Positions 40,255 to 51,738 of a DNA stretch of 64,000 nucleotides are shown piece after piece. Each line of letters begins with the position of its first letter. Within the stretch, counting starts at the first letter, position 1. Below the pieces are notes generated by a model. It worked only from the letters and a program-made list of their open reading frames with translations. It did no database searches and was not told the origin of the DNA. Origin of the DNA: Monodelphis domestica (taxonomy: Eukaryota > Chordata > Mammalia > Didelphimorphia > Didelphidae); contig NC_077232.1 in the NCBI RefSeq assembly GCF_027887165.1, positions 79,311,483-79,375,482 on the forward strand, given 5' to 3'. The position numbers and the translations under genes were made by a program.

Positions 40255-40450
40255 ATAGCATCTCAGAGTTGGAAATTCCCTTAAAGGGCTTCTAGTACTT
40301 CCCAACAGGGATAATTCTACAACATTCACAATGAGTGGACATCTAATCTGTCTGAAAGCCTCATTCACTGCTTTTGGAGGCAGTCCATTTTACTCTGGGG
40401 CAGTCTTTGGACCCAAGGGATCTTTGGAGGTGGTCATGGGGCTACACAGC
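40255..40450 (-). mobile_element. CR1/L3-clade LINE 3' end, antisense
   Basis: 'atctcagagttggaaattcc', 'acatctaatctgtctgaaag' and 'ggaggcagtccattttactc' match the reversed CR1-type end. Confidence 0.65.
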
Positions 40451-40484
40451 ATCACCAGGCAGAGGCATTGTGGAAGGGAAAAAA

Positions 40485-40545
40485 TGGAGTCATAATATTT
40501 GCACAGAATAAGAGCTTAATAAATATTAGTTGCACTGAAATCAAT
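40485..40545 (+). mobile_element. L2 extreme 3' end, sense
   Basis: 'agcttaataaatattagttg' only. Confidence 0.4.
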
Positions 40546-40833
40546 TGTAATGGTCTAGTTTCAGGATGGTTGGGGTTTTAAAGGCTATACTTGAGGCAGC
40601 TACTTGTGGATAAGCCTGCCCCAGTCTGGTCAAAACCACGGAGTAAGAAAAATGTGTCCTCAGCCCTTCTTTCAGGCCTTTCTCTTCTCCTTAGGTTCCT
40701 TCCCTCTCTCTACATAGCCTTCTTCTTCTTCTTCTTCTTTTTTTATCAAAACCTATTGATCCAAAGGAAGATAATAGAAGAGAGAGAGAGAGGGAACCAG
40801 AGAGTCAGAGACACAGAGCCACAGAGAGAGGAC

Positions 40834-41827
40834 TGTAAACCTTAAAATTTCTTAGACTTATGAATGTTGGAAATTTCACCATTGGGAAATTTCATACTTG
40901 GAAAAAATTTCCTACTGATAGTAAGAACTCTATTGGAATGTGAAAACCCTTGGCATGGGAGGGTCATTCTCCTCCCTACTTAAGATCACTTTAGGCCAGA
41001 AACCTTTTGCTAAACAATGGAAAGGGCTTTGACCTATGCTTAAGCATAGAACAGGAAGTTCCTTGAGTCATGATTGATTTTAGAATTGATACAATGGAGA
41101 TACTTGGAATGACAGAACCAGGTCTTGGAACTTCCAATCTCCACCCTACTCAGAGTAACAGGATTTAGGAAGGGCTGCAGCAAAGGATCAAGATTTAATT
41201 ATTTGAGAATATGACCTTCAACAGACATGTGCAAAGCCACAGACCTCTGGGCAGTCCTGGGTTAAACTAGAATCACCATTGGCACAGGGGAGACATCGAC
41301 AGTAATTGGTAGATGTGAGAACTGAGGGGAGGGAACTTAGATGGTTTCCTTAAAGATAGCGGGGTCTGAGGAGAGAGGCTCAGAGGAGGTTTTGCTCTGA
41401 GTGAGGTGGCTCTGAAGGAGGACTGAGGAGGTTGCTCTGTGGGAGGACCAGGAGAGAAGGCTGGCTCTGAAGGAGGAGAATTCTCTGGAAACATTTCTTG
41501 GAAGGAGGTTCTCTTGAACGTGGAGCCTGAGGTTGGCATGAGAAGCCTTACCTAGAGAGATCTTGGGGTGAGTGATAAAACCAACTGACTGATTTAGTCA
41601 TTCTTATTCCTTTCTTACTTTCTCTCTTTTTCTATTGATTAATCAGTGTATTATAAATTAAATTTCTCTATAAAACCCAGTTGGCTTGGGCATATTCATA
41701 AATTGGGAATATATTTCCTGGCGACCATCTTATATTTATATAAAACCAAGACACAGTAGAAAACATATTTCAGCGGTCATAATTGATATATATATTTCCC
41801 TTGCTCCAAAACATTTTAAATCTAACA
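40834..41827 (+). mobile_element. Solo LTR, copy 2
   Basis: About 0.99 kb: 'tgtaaaccttaaaatttctt' to 'attttaaatctaaca', TG...CA, with a perfect 4-bp TSD ggac at 40830-40833 and 41828-41831. It aligns along its length with copy 1 in the same orientation, with visible divergence and indels, so both are old. No internal retroviral sequence is attached. Confidence 0.85.
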
Positions 41828-41879
41828 GGACACAATTAGGAACTACAGTTACAAAGATTAAAAAATACAAACAAACAAA

Positions 41880-42735
41880 CAACAACAAAAAAACAACAAC
41901 ACACTATCCCTGCCTTCAAGGAGTTTACATTCCCTAGACTCTAGGGCCTAGAGGGATATGACATGCAAACAGATAAGTATATTTGAGATGATTTGAGAAA
42001 GGAGAGATAACTGAGGTGATCAAGAAAGGCTTTCTGTAGGAAGTGCCACATGAACCAAACCATGAAAAAAATCGAGGAATTTTAAAAGACAGAGATGAAG
42101 AGAAAGTGCATTCTAGGCATGGAGGAAAGCCTGGACTAGAACGCAAAGACCCAGAAGTGGGATATGGAATTTCTGAGTTCATGAAACAGAAACATAAATC
42201 AGTTTTGCCTAAAACATGGAGTATATAAAAAGGGAAAATCTGAAATGAGCCTGGAAGAATATACTAGAACCAAATTGCTTCAGTTTGAAGAGTTTTAATA
42301 GCCAAGTCAAGGATTTTTTTTTAAATTTTATTCTAGAGACAATGGTCGGGATAGGGGATCCTGAAGTTTCTCTAGCAAGCAAGTACCCTGGTCAGATATA
42401 ACTTAGGAGGAATATTTTGGCAGCTGTGTAGAAAAATGGAATGGGGAGGAAAGGGGAGAGAGTGCAGGTTAAAGGCCGTTAGGAGACTGGGACAATAGCC
42501 CAGGTAAGAGATGATAAAAATCTAAACTGGAGAGGTACATGTGAGTAAAAGAGTGAACAAAAATGAGATATGCGTCAAGGTAGATTTGGAAATTTTTGAC
42601 AACTGGATATGGATGGTGAAGAAAACTTGAGGCGGACTCTGAGGTTGGAAACCTGGGTAACTGAATAGGAAAATTTGGAGGAGAAGCAGATTTGGGTGAG
42701 AGAAAGCAATGCATTTTGGTTTTGGACATTACATG
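41880..42735 (-). mobile_element. L2 LINE 3' part, antisense, long copy
   Basis: 'cctgccttcaaggagtttac', 'gatcaagaaaggctttctgt', 'gtgcattctaggcatggagg', 'ggcagctgtgtagaaaaatg', 'aatagcccaggtaagagatg' follow the reversed L2 3' kilobase in order. Confidence 0.8.
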
Positions 42736-42739
42736 TCCT

Positions 42740-43065
42740 ATGGTATCAAGTCCTTACTTCCTTGTCTTATTGCCATCCATCCCTTGCCAAACTCCAATAC
42801 AGGATTATTCTTGCCATCTGCCTCCTCCTCATGCGCTGCCAAATAGCCTAAGCCACACAACTGTGCCAACTACACATTTGTTTTCTAATCTCCACTGGTC
42901 CCTTATTATAGCAAGGCAACTCTTTTGCTCCTCATATTGCATGACCCACAGTGGCTATTCCAAACTTTCTTTTCTTGCATACTACATCTTCTCTCCACCC
43001 TCTCCATGGAGGACCTTTTTTCAAAGATTCATGCTGAGAAAATTGAAGCTATTTACTATTGTTAT
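42740..43065 (+). mobile_element. L2 fragment, sense
   Basis: 'ttgccatccatcccttgcca', 'gctattccaaactttctttt' and 'ctctccatggaggacctttt' look like L2 3' coding sequence. It abuts the antisense L2 on its left. Confidence 0.5.
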
Positions 43066-43089
43066 AGTAGGATTTGTTAGGGGAAAGAA

Positions 43090-43404
43090 CAAGAAGGAAA
43101 CATAAATAATCAGGTTTATTTTTGGGAAGGTTGAGAGGGGAAGAGGGAAAAAAGGTAAGGAAAATTATTATAATTAATCCCAAAACTAATTCCTATTTTA
43201 AACCTAACTTCTCTAAGCTAAATACATTGTTTCCCCAACACAAATCTCACAAATGGAGTCCAGTATAAGTGCCAAGATCTTCAGATGAAACTGTCCAAAG
43301 CCCAGTAGAGAAGTGGGTCTTTAGTCCTCTGTCTAGCTTTCAGCAGCCAGTCCAAGCAGGATCCCTCTCTCTTCAGCTGGTTATCAACAAAAAGCCAGAA
43401 ACCT

Positions 43405-43471
<67 letters not shown>

Positions 43472-43830
43472 GGAAAAACCTCCAATCTCCAAAACCTCCT
43501 TCGGGAAAGAGAGTGTCTTACTTGGAATTACTTGGAATCTTGGTATCTTCACCCAGATCTTGACCCCAGGCTCCCATGTGACCCTCTGTCACATGCCCCT
43601 GCCAATCACTTGGAAGTTGACATTGCAAAGTCCTTTTGCAATCTTCCTCTTCTTATTACATTATGAGGTCCCCCTTCTTCCCTTCTGTAGATCTCAAAAT
43701 CCCTAGATATCATTCCTTATTTTCGCCTCCTTTAATACAATATCTGATGAAGAAGAGGTGACCCTTCTTCTTGACAACATCCCTTTGTAAAAGTCAACTG
43801 ATGTCAGTTTGTTGATTGATATTAGTGGCA
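43090..43830 (-). mobile_element. LTR-like or unnamed repeat segment around a GATA array
   Basis: The flanks of the GATA array have the texture of a retroelement long terminal region, but no ends were found. The family is unknown. Confidence 0.25.
43407..43470 (+). repeat. (GATA)n microsatellite
   Basis: About 16 uninterrupted GATA units. Confidence 0.95.
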
Positions 43831-45464
43831 ACATACTGGATCTGGGTCCGTGACAGTACTAGAAACCCACATGATAAAACCCCAAGGAGCTGCCTTCTGG
43901 GGAGTAAATCTGCCAGTGTGAGAGGGGGTCAGTTAGTCCAGAGATTCAGTGTTATATTCATCAAACTACCAAAGGGTTACCTTATAGAAATAAAAATGGT
44001 GAAATAAAATTCATCTAGAGGAACACAATGTCAAGAATCTCAAAGAAAATGAAAAACTGGGAAGGAAGGGGACCTATCTGATTCAGATGTCAGAGCATAT
44101 TAGGAGTAGTGATCATCAAAATTATTTGCTTCTTGTTAAAATACAGAAAAGTTGGTCAGCAGAACAAATAAAGTTCAAAAGATCCAGGAAGCAAGCGGAC
44201 AAAGTAATAGTGTCCAAGAAATCTAAGGAGTCTAAAAACTAGAGTAGGGTCTCACTATTTGACAAAAACTTCTGGAAAAGCTGGAAATTTATGTGTCAGG
44301 AATCAAACTTACACAAACATCTCCCACTATTTACCTCAATAAGCTTCAAATGGATATGAGATTAATTCTAAAAGGTCATGTATAAATGGAGATTCATCAA
44401 ATATAATAGTTTTATTATTAGAGATATAATTTAATTTTTACAGTCATATAAGTTAGAGGGGCAGGGAAACACCTTTACAGCTACAGATAGGAAAAGATTT
44501 CTTGACCAAAGAATAGAGAGGATCACAGGACATAAAATGGACAGTTTTAATTACAGAAGATAGAAAACTTCCTCATGTTTTATGTGATAATAAATGTATC
44601 ATCCAGATTGAATTGTTTGCCAGCTCCGAGAGGGGAAGGAAAGAAGGGAGGGAGACAATTTGGATCATATTACTATGGAAAACTCATGTGGAAATTTGTT
44701 ATTAAAATAAAAAGACTGAAAAGTTTCTGTAGTAAGCGAATCAATGCAAATAAAATTATATGGGTAAAAAATTTCTGTGGCTCAAGGCCTAATATCCAAA
44801 ATATATGGAGAATTGATTCAAATATATAAGAAAAAAACAATTCTACAATTGATAAATGGTCAAAAAATATAAATGGTTTTCCAAAGAAGAAAGTCAAGTC
44901 ATGAGAAACCATATGAAAAAGTGCTCAAAATTGTTTATACAAAGAGAAATGCAAACTAAAACAACTTTGAGGTCCCACTTTATCCCCATTAGGTTGGCAA
45001 AGATGACAAAAAAGAAAAATTGTATTATTTAAAGTACTATAGGAGGATATTAACACACTGTTAGTAGAGTTATAAAGTGGTCCAGAAATGTCCCCCAAAG
45101 GTCACTAAAATGTAAGTACCCTTTGACACTGTGATACCTACTAGGTTTGTATCCCAAAGAGATAAAAGAAAAAAGGATAAGACCCCTATGCCCCAAAATA
45201 TTAAAGCAACCCTTTGTTGTTGTAGCAAAGAACTGGAAACAAAGAAAGTGGCCATCGTTTGGGTAAGAGCTGAATACATTCTGGCATATTAATATAATGG
45301 AATATTATTTTACTACCAAATATGAAGAAAGGGAAGATTTAGGAATACCTGGGAGGAGGATTTGTATGAACTGATGTCGCGTGAACAGAACCAGAAGACT
45401 ATACAGTGACTACAGTACTGAGAAGAAAAATAATTGTAAAATCTTCAGAACTCTGATTAATAAG

Positions 45465-45715
45465 AATAATAGCTAGTATTTACATGGCACTTAAGTTCCA
45501 CAAAACACTTACAAATATTTCATTTTATCCTTACAACAACTCTGGGAAGGAGGTGCTGTTATTATCCCCATTTTATAGTTAAGGAAACTGAGGCCACATG
45601 GGTTAAATGACTTGCCCAGGGTCACATAGTAAGTCTCTGAAACTAGGTTTGTACTCAGATCTTCCTAACTTCAGGCCCAGCACTCTATCCATTGTGCTGC
45701 CTAGCAGCCTCAGTT
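45465..45715 (-). mobile_element. MIR copy, antisense, inside the L1
   Basis: 'aatagctagtatttacatgg', 'cacttacaaatatttcattt', 'aaggaaactgaggccacatg', 'acttgcccagggtcacatag' and 'gctgcctagcagcct'. Nearly full length. Confidence 0.8.
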
Positions 45716-45895
45716 AACACAATGACCAGTCATGAATCTAAGTCAATGAATTGTATTCCTCATGTCTTGGCAGAGGTGATAGACTAAAGGTGCAAAATGA
45801 GCCATATTTTTAGGTATAGCCAAATGTATGGATCTGTCTCATATGATTGCTTATTTATTATAATGGATGGCCTTTCTCTTTTCCTTCCCTTTTTC

Positions 45896-45962
45896 TCTTC
45901 CTCCCTCCTTCCCTCCTTCCTTTCCTCCCTCCTTTCCCTCCCTCCTTCCTTTTCTTTTTTTT
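45896..45962 (+). repeat. (TTCC)n-rich simple sequence
   Basis: An imperfect TCC/TTCC run in the L1 3' UTR. The frames over it are low-complexity artefacts. Confidence 0.85.
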
Positions 45963-46549
45963 TAGGAGAGGGAATAGAGAAATAGTACTAGTGACACTAA
46001 AAAGGAAGAAAGAACAAAAGAGTTGTTTATAAAAATAAACAAGAGACAAAAAGGACATTCAGAAGAGCAGTGTTGGAACTACCATGTTAAATTTAAATTC
46101 TTTTTAAAAAGCAATAAGCTTACATAGTAGGAAAAAAAGACAAACTATGTAACAGAAATTCACAGTTTCATGTATCTTTTGTTATTCTTTGAAATTTTTA
46201 TGTTTATTGTTTTTTAATTTTACAGTGAAAAAAGAAAAAATTAATCAAAAAATTTTAAATTACATTTTTGGACTTTGATTCTTTTCTTCTCACTTCTTAA
46301 CCCTTTATAATGTGGCTTCCAATTTCATCTCTACAGTTACCGATGATCTATTATTTGCCAAATTTGATGAACTTTTCTCAATCCTCATCTCCACTCAATC
46401 GTCAGTTGCCGTTTCTACCTCCAGAACATTTTCCCAATCTATGCCCTTCTCTGTGCTCACACAGTCAACATTCTCATTTAGATCTTCATGATCTCTTGCT
46501 GTACAATTGCAAGAGTCTTTTTATTGATCTCCCATATCTCAATGGATAT

Positions 46550-46690
46550 CAACAGGAAGTTGTCAAAGGAAGAAATCTAGTATATTTTTTAAATGCTCCA
46601 AATCACTAATCATTAGAGAATTGCAAATGATAGTGACACTAAGGTTCCATCTCATAGCTATTTGAGGCAAAAAGAATAAAAATGGGAAAT
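46550..46690 (+). mobile_element. L1 ORF2 fragment, sense, inside L2
   Basis: 'caggaagttgtcaaaggaag' and 'attagagaattgcaaatgat' are L1 ORF2 3' blocks, also present at 47980-48060. Confidence 0.7.
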
Positions 46691-46810
46691 GATAAATATA
46701 TATTCCTCTCCAATCCATTCTCCATCCAGCTGTCAAAGCGATTTTCCTATAGCACAGATCTAACCAAGTCTCTCTTCCTCTCAATAAACTCCAGTGGCTC
46801 CCTATTACCT

Positions 46811-46993
46811 TTTTTTTTTTAACCCTTACCTTCTGACTTGGAGTCAACATTGTGTATTGGTTCCAAGGCAAAAGAGCAGTAAGACCTAGGCAATGGGGAT
46901 TAAGTGACTTGCCTACAGCTAGGAATTATCTGAGACCAGATTTGAACCCAGGATCTCCTGGCTCTCAATCCACTTAGCCAGCCAGCTGCCTCC
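46811..46993 (-). mobile_element. Marsupial-type SINE, antisense, with 13-bp TSD
   Basis: T-run, 'aacccttaccttctgacttg', 'ttggttccaaggcaaaagag', 'gacttgcctacagctaggaa', end 'ccagccagctgcctc'. The TSD ctccctattacct is perfect at 46798-46810 and 46994-47006. Confidence 0.9.
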
Positions 46994-47569
46994 CTCCCTA
47001 TTACCTTTAGGATCATATATAAACTCCTCTGTTTGGTCCATTATAACCTGACTAATTTTTTATTTATTTATAACTATTCATTTATTTTATTTTATTTATG
47101 TTAAACTGACTTTATTTACTTTATGAATATATTTATAAAATGTATTAATTTAATTTATAAATATGTTTATAAAATATATTTATTTATGAATGTATTCCTC
47201 CCTTTCCTGACCTCTACAATCTAGCTAAATTTATCTGCTTGCTATTCCTCATATGTCATTCCCACAACTGTGTTTTCCCCGTGGCTGTCCCTGACCCTAG
47301 GATGCATACTTCACAGCCTTGAGTCTTGCTCAAACACTACCTTCTGTGCAAAGTCTTTCCTTATCCTCAAACTTATTCTGCCTCTTTCATTAAAAAATTC
47401 AAATTAAATTTCTTTTCTTTGCAATCTGTATATAATAATATATCTACAAATTGTCTCCTCTAATAGAATTTGAGTCCCTGCCTTTGTATCCCCAGTATTT
47501 AGCACAGTCCTTGGCACATAGCAGCATTTAATAAATGTTTATTGATTGACCAATTGTACTCTAAATGCC

Positions 47570-47860
47570 TAGAACAGGTAATGAGGGAGCATACCTCAGG
47601 AGAAAGATTAGGGCTGAATATATAAATCAGGGAGTCATTTAGACAGTGTGTAAATGACCATTCATCCCATGAGAGCTAATGAAAGAGAGCAAACAAAGAA
47701 GACCCAGGTCAAAGCACTGGGGCACATTCATGAAAAGGGATGATTGACCTGGATAATGATCTAGCAGAGGAGACTGAGGAGAAATCAGATAGGGAGGAGG
47801 GAAAGAATAGTCACAAAAAATGAGTAAGGAGGAGAGGAGGAAGATGTGTTCAGTTTTGCA
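47570..47860 (-). mobile_element. L2 fragment, antisense
   Basis: 'gggagtcatttagacagtgt' and 'aggtcaaagcactggggcac' resemble reversed L2. Decayed. Confidence 0.45.
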
Positions 47861-47869
47861 AAATACTGC

Positions 47870-48515
47870 AGAGCAAGTTTTGATAAAGGTCTCATTTCCA
47901 AAATACATAAGGAACTGAATCAAATTTATAAGAATGAGAGCCATTCCCCTGTGGAAAAATGGCAAATGGATACAAATAGGAAGTTGTCAAAGGAAGAAAG
48001 CTAAGCTAATATTTTTCAAAATGCTTCAAGTCATTCATCCTTAGAGAAATGAAGGTTACAGTAATTCTGAGGCTCTACTTCCTCCTACCCATTAGATTGG
48101 AAAAGATAACAGTAAAGGAAAATGAGAACTATTGGAAGAATAGCAGTAAAACAGATATTTTACCGTACTGTTGGCAGAGTTACGAATTGGTCTGGTTATT
48201 CTGGAAAGTAATTTGTAACTATACCCCCGAAGTCACTACCAGGTCTATATTCCCAAAGAGATCAAAGAAAGAGGATGAAACCTTTAATACAACTCTTTCT
48301 GGTAGAAAAGAACTGGGATTAAAGACACGCAACTATTCTAATTATTGTTTGGGGAATAGCTGAATGAATTATGATATGTAAATGTAATAGACTACTGATG
48401 TACCCTAGCTGATGAAAGTTATAGTTTCAGAGAAACCTGGAAAAATGTGTATGAACTGATGCAAAGTGAAGTGTGCAGAACCAGAACAATTTATACAACA
48501 TTTAAAAAGTAAACA
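47870..48515 (+). mobile_element. L1 ORF2 3' fragment, sense
   Basis: 'taaaggtctcatttccaaaa', 'aatggcaaatggatacaaat', 'ttggcagagttacgaattgg' and 'tgtatgaactgatgcaaagt' with 'gaagtgtgcagaaccagaac'. The 3' UTR is not clear. Confidence 0.75.
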
Positions 48516-48764
48516 CCCTCTTGCCTCCAACCCATTTATCCAGATGTTGGTTTCACCTCCTACCTCAACACTTCTGCCCCACAGAGCTGCTCTTGAATAA
48601 ATGGCCTTTTCCTAGAATTGGCTATGCAGAAGGGTTTAGGAGTGGCAGTGGGACCCTGCCCTTCTTCCCAGTCAGCTAGTAGCTCCTTCCAGACCTTGGG
48701 GATCAGTTGGCAGCCCTCTGAATCTCTCTGAGTCTAGAATCCTGCCTCCACCATGATCAGCACC

Positions 48765-48885
48765 CCAAGATGTTAAGTGATTTGTCCAGAGTAACCCAGC
48801 TGATGTCAGAGACAGGATTTGAGTTCAATTCATCATATCAAACCCAGCTGTGTACCCACCACCCTGGCATACTGCCTCTCTGACC
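48765..48885 (-). mobile_element. MIR fragment, antisense
   Basis: 'taagtgatttgtccagagta' and 'agacaggatttgagttcaat' mark MIR in reverse. Confidence 0.5.
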
Positions 48886-48889
48886 CATC

Positions 48890-49440
48890 TTCTAAAGCCT
48901 AGTAATCTACAGATATTAGGGTATGGCTGAGAGCGACATCCACCAGTCTCCTGATAACTGAATGTGATTATATGCACAGAGAAATGGAGAGGCGCTTGGC
49001 GGATATGAAAGGTATCTAGTGAGATTGGTCACAACCCACAACCAGCTCATCTTCTCTTCCAACCTTACATTTCCCTGATGGCATCTTTTATTCCTGTTCT
49101 TGTGGGCAAGGCATGATGGGAGGACAAGTATTGTACTATACTGAACTAGTGCCATCTTGATGCCAGGAGAAATAGAGGATGATAGCCGGAACTCTGGATG
49201 GAAATGTATTGAACATAAGGGAGGACACAGACAAAAATCACTTGGGAAGGGGCAGGTGTGGATGGGTTGAGATCTGAATTATTGGAGGGAATATCTGAGT
49301 CAATGAAATCACAGATTCATTGGAATATTTGAGAATTTTTACTGTAATGTCGTTCTGAAGTTTTGTTTAAAGTGAAGGTTCTAGGCTCTACAAAGGCTTT
49401 TAGAACCACTGGACTAGAGAATCCATGAGATCCACCCCAT
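48890..49440. other. Intergenic, unassigned
   Basis: No gene or named repeat is seen. Confidence 0.35.
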
Positions 49441-49449
49441 GCATAGGGG

Positions 49450-49620
49450 CAGCAGCTGTGGAATGGGAAAGAATGCTGGATCTGGAATCAGGATACCTGG
49501 GTTGGGATCTTGACTAGCTGTGTGATTCTAAGCAAGTGCCTTTCCCTCTCTGGTCCTTGAGTTCTCATTTCTAAAATAAGAGGGGGTTGGACTAGCCTCT
49601 GGGGCTAGAAATCCTCAATT
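49450..49620 (+). mobile_element. CORE-SINE copy, sense
   Basis: 'gctggatctggaatcaggat', 'gactagctgtgtgattctaa' and 'gggggttggactagcctctg'. Confidence 0.7.
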
Positions 49621-49689
49621 TCTACATGAATACTTATATCCTGGGACCCTGGTAATCTGAGAGCTCCCTCTGCTGGACTGCAGACTGAA

Positions 49690-49840
49690 AATGATTTTTG
49701 TTTCCCCAGACATATTCCAGCAGGGTCAGGAGAGTATTTTATCTCAATTCTGTGTCTTCCCCTGTCCTGGATCAGCACATGCACTCCATACAGTGCTATG
49801 TACACAGCTGGTATTTAATAAATGTTGATTTCTTGTCTTA
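49690..49840 (+). mobile_element. L2 3' end, sense, decayed
   Basis: 'gctggtatttaataaatgtt' after a pyrimidine-rich stretch. Confidence 0.4.
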
Positions 49841-50280
49841 GTGCAGCATTTCTTCAGGTCTCATTCCCTAGCAGCTTTCTAATCCATTACTTGGTGTTTT
49901 AGTTGACAAATCTTACATCCAGCTCATGAATATCCCTTTTTTTGTAGCATTTAGAAATTTGGAATGTTAATTTTGAATTAACTAAAAAAGGTCAGACTTC
50001 AGGGGAGAATTTTGGTAGACAATGAAATGACTGGTCTGGACAGACCAGCCTCTTCTCTCCTGGAATATTTAGGGAGAGGAGTGATCAGGGAGATGGAATG
50101 ACAGAATTCAGAGATGCACCTGTCCAAGAAGACTTGTTCCAGCAATATTCCCTCTCTCCTCTCAACTCCTCCATACCCTGCAACAAACCTCCCATTATCC
50201 CCTGGTTTTTCATATCCTCCCCATCTCTCCAAATAAATATTACATCGTGCATTTCACCTACTTCTGATTTGTGCAGTCAG
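49840..50280. other. Intergenic, unassigned
   Basis: Nothing recognised. Confidence 0.3.
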
Positions 50281-50284
50281 GGCT

Positions 50285-50728
50285 TCTAGTCCATCCTAGT
50301 TTGATGCATTTCTAAGATTCCAATACCCTTCCTTTGTCTACTAAAGTGCAGAAACACTCAGCACTTATCTCCTCCATTTTTTCCTCCCCACCTTTCTTTC
50401 TGCTCATACGGCTCTTACTGCCGTGGCACTGGTTGGAATTCTCGCCCTTTTCTATTCACCCTCTTCAAGTCCTCAATTTCTTTTAAGACACAGCTTAAGG
50501 GATCCCTTCTGTATGAAGCTTTCCCTCATTCCCCCAGCTGCTAGTGACCTCCTTCCCAAGCTACCTTCCAATCACTGTATAAATTATGTAAATACTCACT
50601 TATGTACATGTTGTCTCTCCTGTTAGACTACAAACCCTTTGAAGGCAGACACGTAGTTTTTGCCTTTTGTTGTATTACCAGTACTCAGCATAGTGTCTAG
50701 CATTAGGTAAGTGTTTAATAAATATTTG
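50285..50728 (+). mobile_element. L2 LINE 3' part, sense
   Basis: 'gacacagcttaagggatccc', 'atgaagctttccctcattcc', 'ctacaaaccctttgaaggca', 'agcatagtgtctagcattag' and 'aagtgtttaataaatatttg'. Confidence 0.8.
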
Positions 50729-50734
50729 TAGAAG

Positions 50735-50920
50735 AACAACTGGGTTGTTCAGTGGTTAGTGAGCCAGGCCTGGAGTCAGAGAGACCTGGCTTCAAATCTG
50801 GTCTCAGATACTTCCTAGCTGTGTGACCCTGGGGAAGTCACTTAACCCTAATTGCCTTGCCTTTGCTGCTGTTCTGTCTAGAACGGATCCTAAGACAGAA
50901 GGTAGAGGTTTAAAAAAAAT
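50735..50920 (+). mobile_element. Marsupial-type SINE, sense, at an L2 tail
   Basis: 'caactgggttgttcagtggt', 'gcctggagtcagagagacct', 'tgtgtgaccctggggaagtc', 'cttaaccctaattgccttgc' and a final 'aagacagaaggtagaggttt' with an A run. Confidence 0.85.
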
Positions 50921-50924
50921 GACT

Positions 50925-51720
50925 GAACAGATAACCTCCTTCCAGGGAGGCTTTAGATGTGATTCCCAGACCAGGGGAGGAAGATTGATGTGATGCCCTT
51001 GCAGGGTCCCATAGGCTCAGAGAGTCTTCTATTTGACAGTTCTTTCTTGCTATTATAGGCATTCGGATCAACACATTTCCTTCCAGGCAGTGCCTTGGCA
51101 GTGTCACTCCCTTCTCTCAATCTCAAACTTGTGAGAGACCCTAGCTCTATTTTCTTTGCTCTTTAATTGTTCTGTTCTGTTCTACTGGTTTCTCTCTGAC
51201 ACAGGAGCTGTTTACGATTGTTTTGTCTTCAGCATTTTCCACATGGTTGGCCACCTCTGAAATCTGTTCCTGTTATTTATTATTAACTCGGTTTCCGCTC
51301 ACCTGAAGCCTGGCAAGAAGCAGGAAGCAGTCAGTGCGTAGGAGATAAGGGCCAAATGTGCCCCACAGATTGTGTCTGAGCAATAGTCAAACTTGCGTAG
51401 ATGTGTGGCCTTGATGAAGTCACTGAATTACTCTGAACCTCAACTTTTAAACAAGGAAGCCTTTTCTCACATTGTTGGTGTGAGAAACTCTCTTTGTAAA
51501 CTTAATATGCAGTAGGAAAAGGTGTTATTATTTGATCTGAGCCTTGAAGGATGGAGAGGGTACGGAAAGATAAAGGTGCTTTAGGAGATGTAAAAAAGAC
51601 GCTAAGTGGGGAGGGAGATTCAAAGCTTGCTGTCTAATTTTGCGTGGTAAGCTGTGGAAAAACATTTTTGGTATGGCTTGAATGTCCCTGACAAACCCTT
51701 TCCCTAGCTTCCTCCTCCCC
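50925..51720. other. Intergenic, unassigned
   Basis: No gene or named repeat is seen. Confidence 0.35.
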
Positions 51721-51738
51721 TCAACCTTTATCTTCTTT

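Larger units (their letters stand above)
44010..46230 (+). mobile_element. Old L1 LINE, ORF2 3' part and 3' UTR, sense, cut by a MIR
   Basis: Sense ORF2 blocks: 'ggctcaaggcctaatatcca' (about 44779), 'gtcaagtcatgagaaaccat' and 'gagaaatgcaaactaaaaca' (about 44944), 'gttggcaaagatgacaaaaa' (about 44993), 'acagaaccagaagactatac'. The 3' UTR resumes after the MIR with 'gcagaggtgatagactaaag' and ends T/C-rich. All frames are broken. Confidence 0.8.
46270..47560 (+). mobile_element. L2 LINE 3' part, sense, with two nested insertions
   Basis: L2 blocks run from 46270 and resume at 46690 ('ccaatccattctccatccag') and 47007 ('ttaggatcatatataaactc'), then 'tgcaaagtctttccttatcc' and the terminus 'cacagtccttggcacatagc' with 'ttgattgac'. 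An L1 piece (46550-46690) and a SINE (46811-46993) interrupt it. An ATTTAT-rich stretch at 47055-47200 is a further interruption. Confidence 0.85.

Noticed and set aside
35331-41827. A full provirus with two LTRs at 35.3 and 40.8 kb
   Set aside because: Each LTR has its own different 4-bp TSD, and the DNA between them is non-retroviral.
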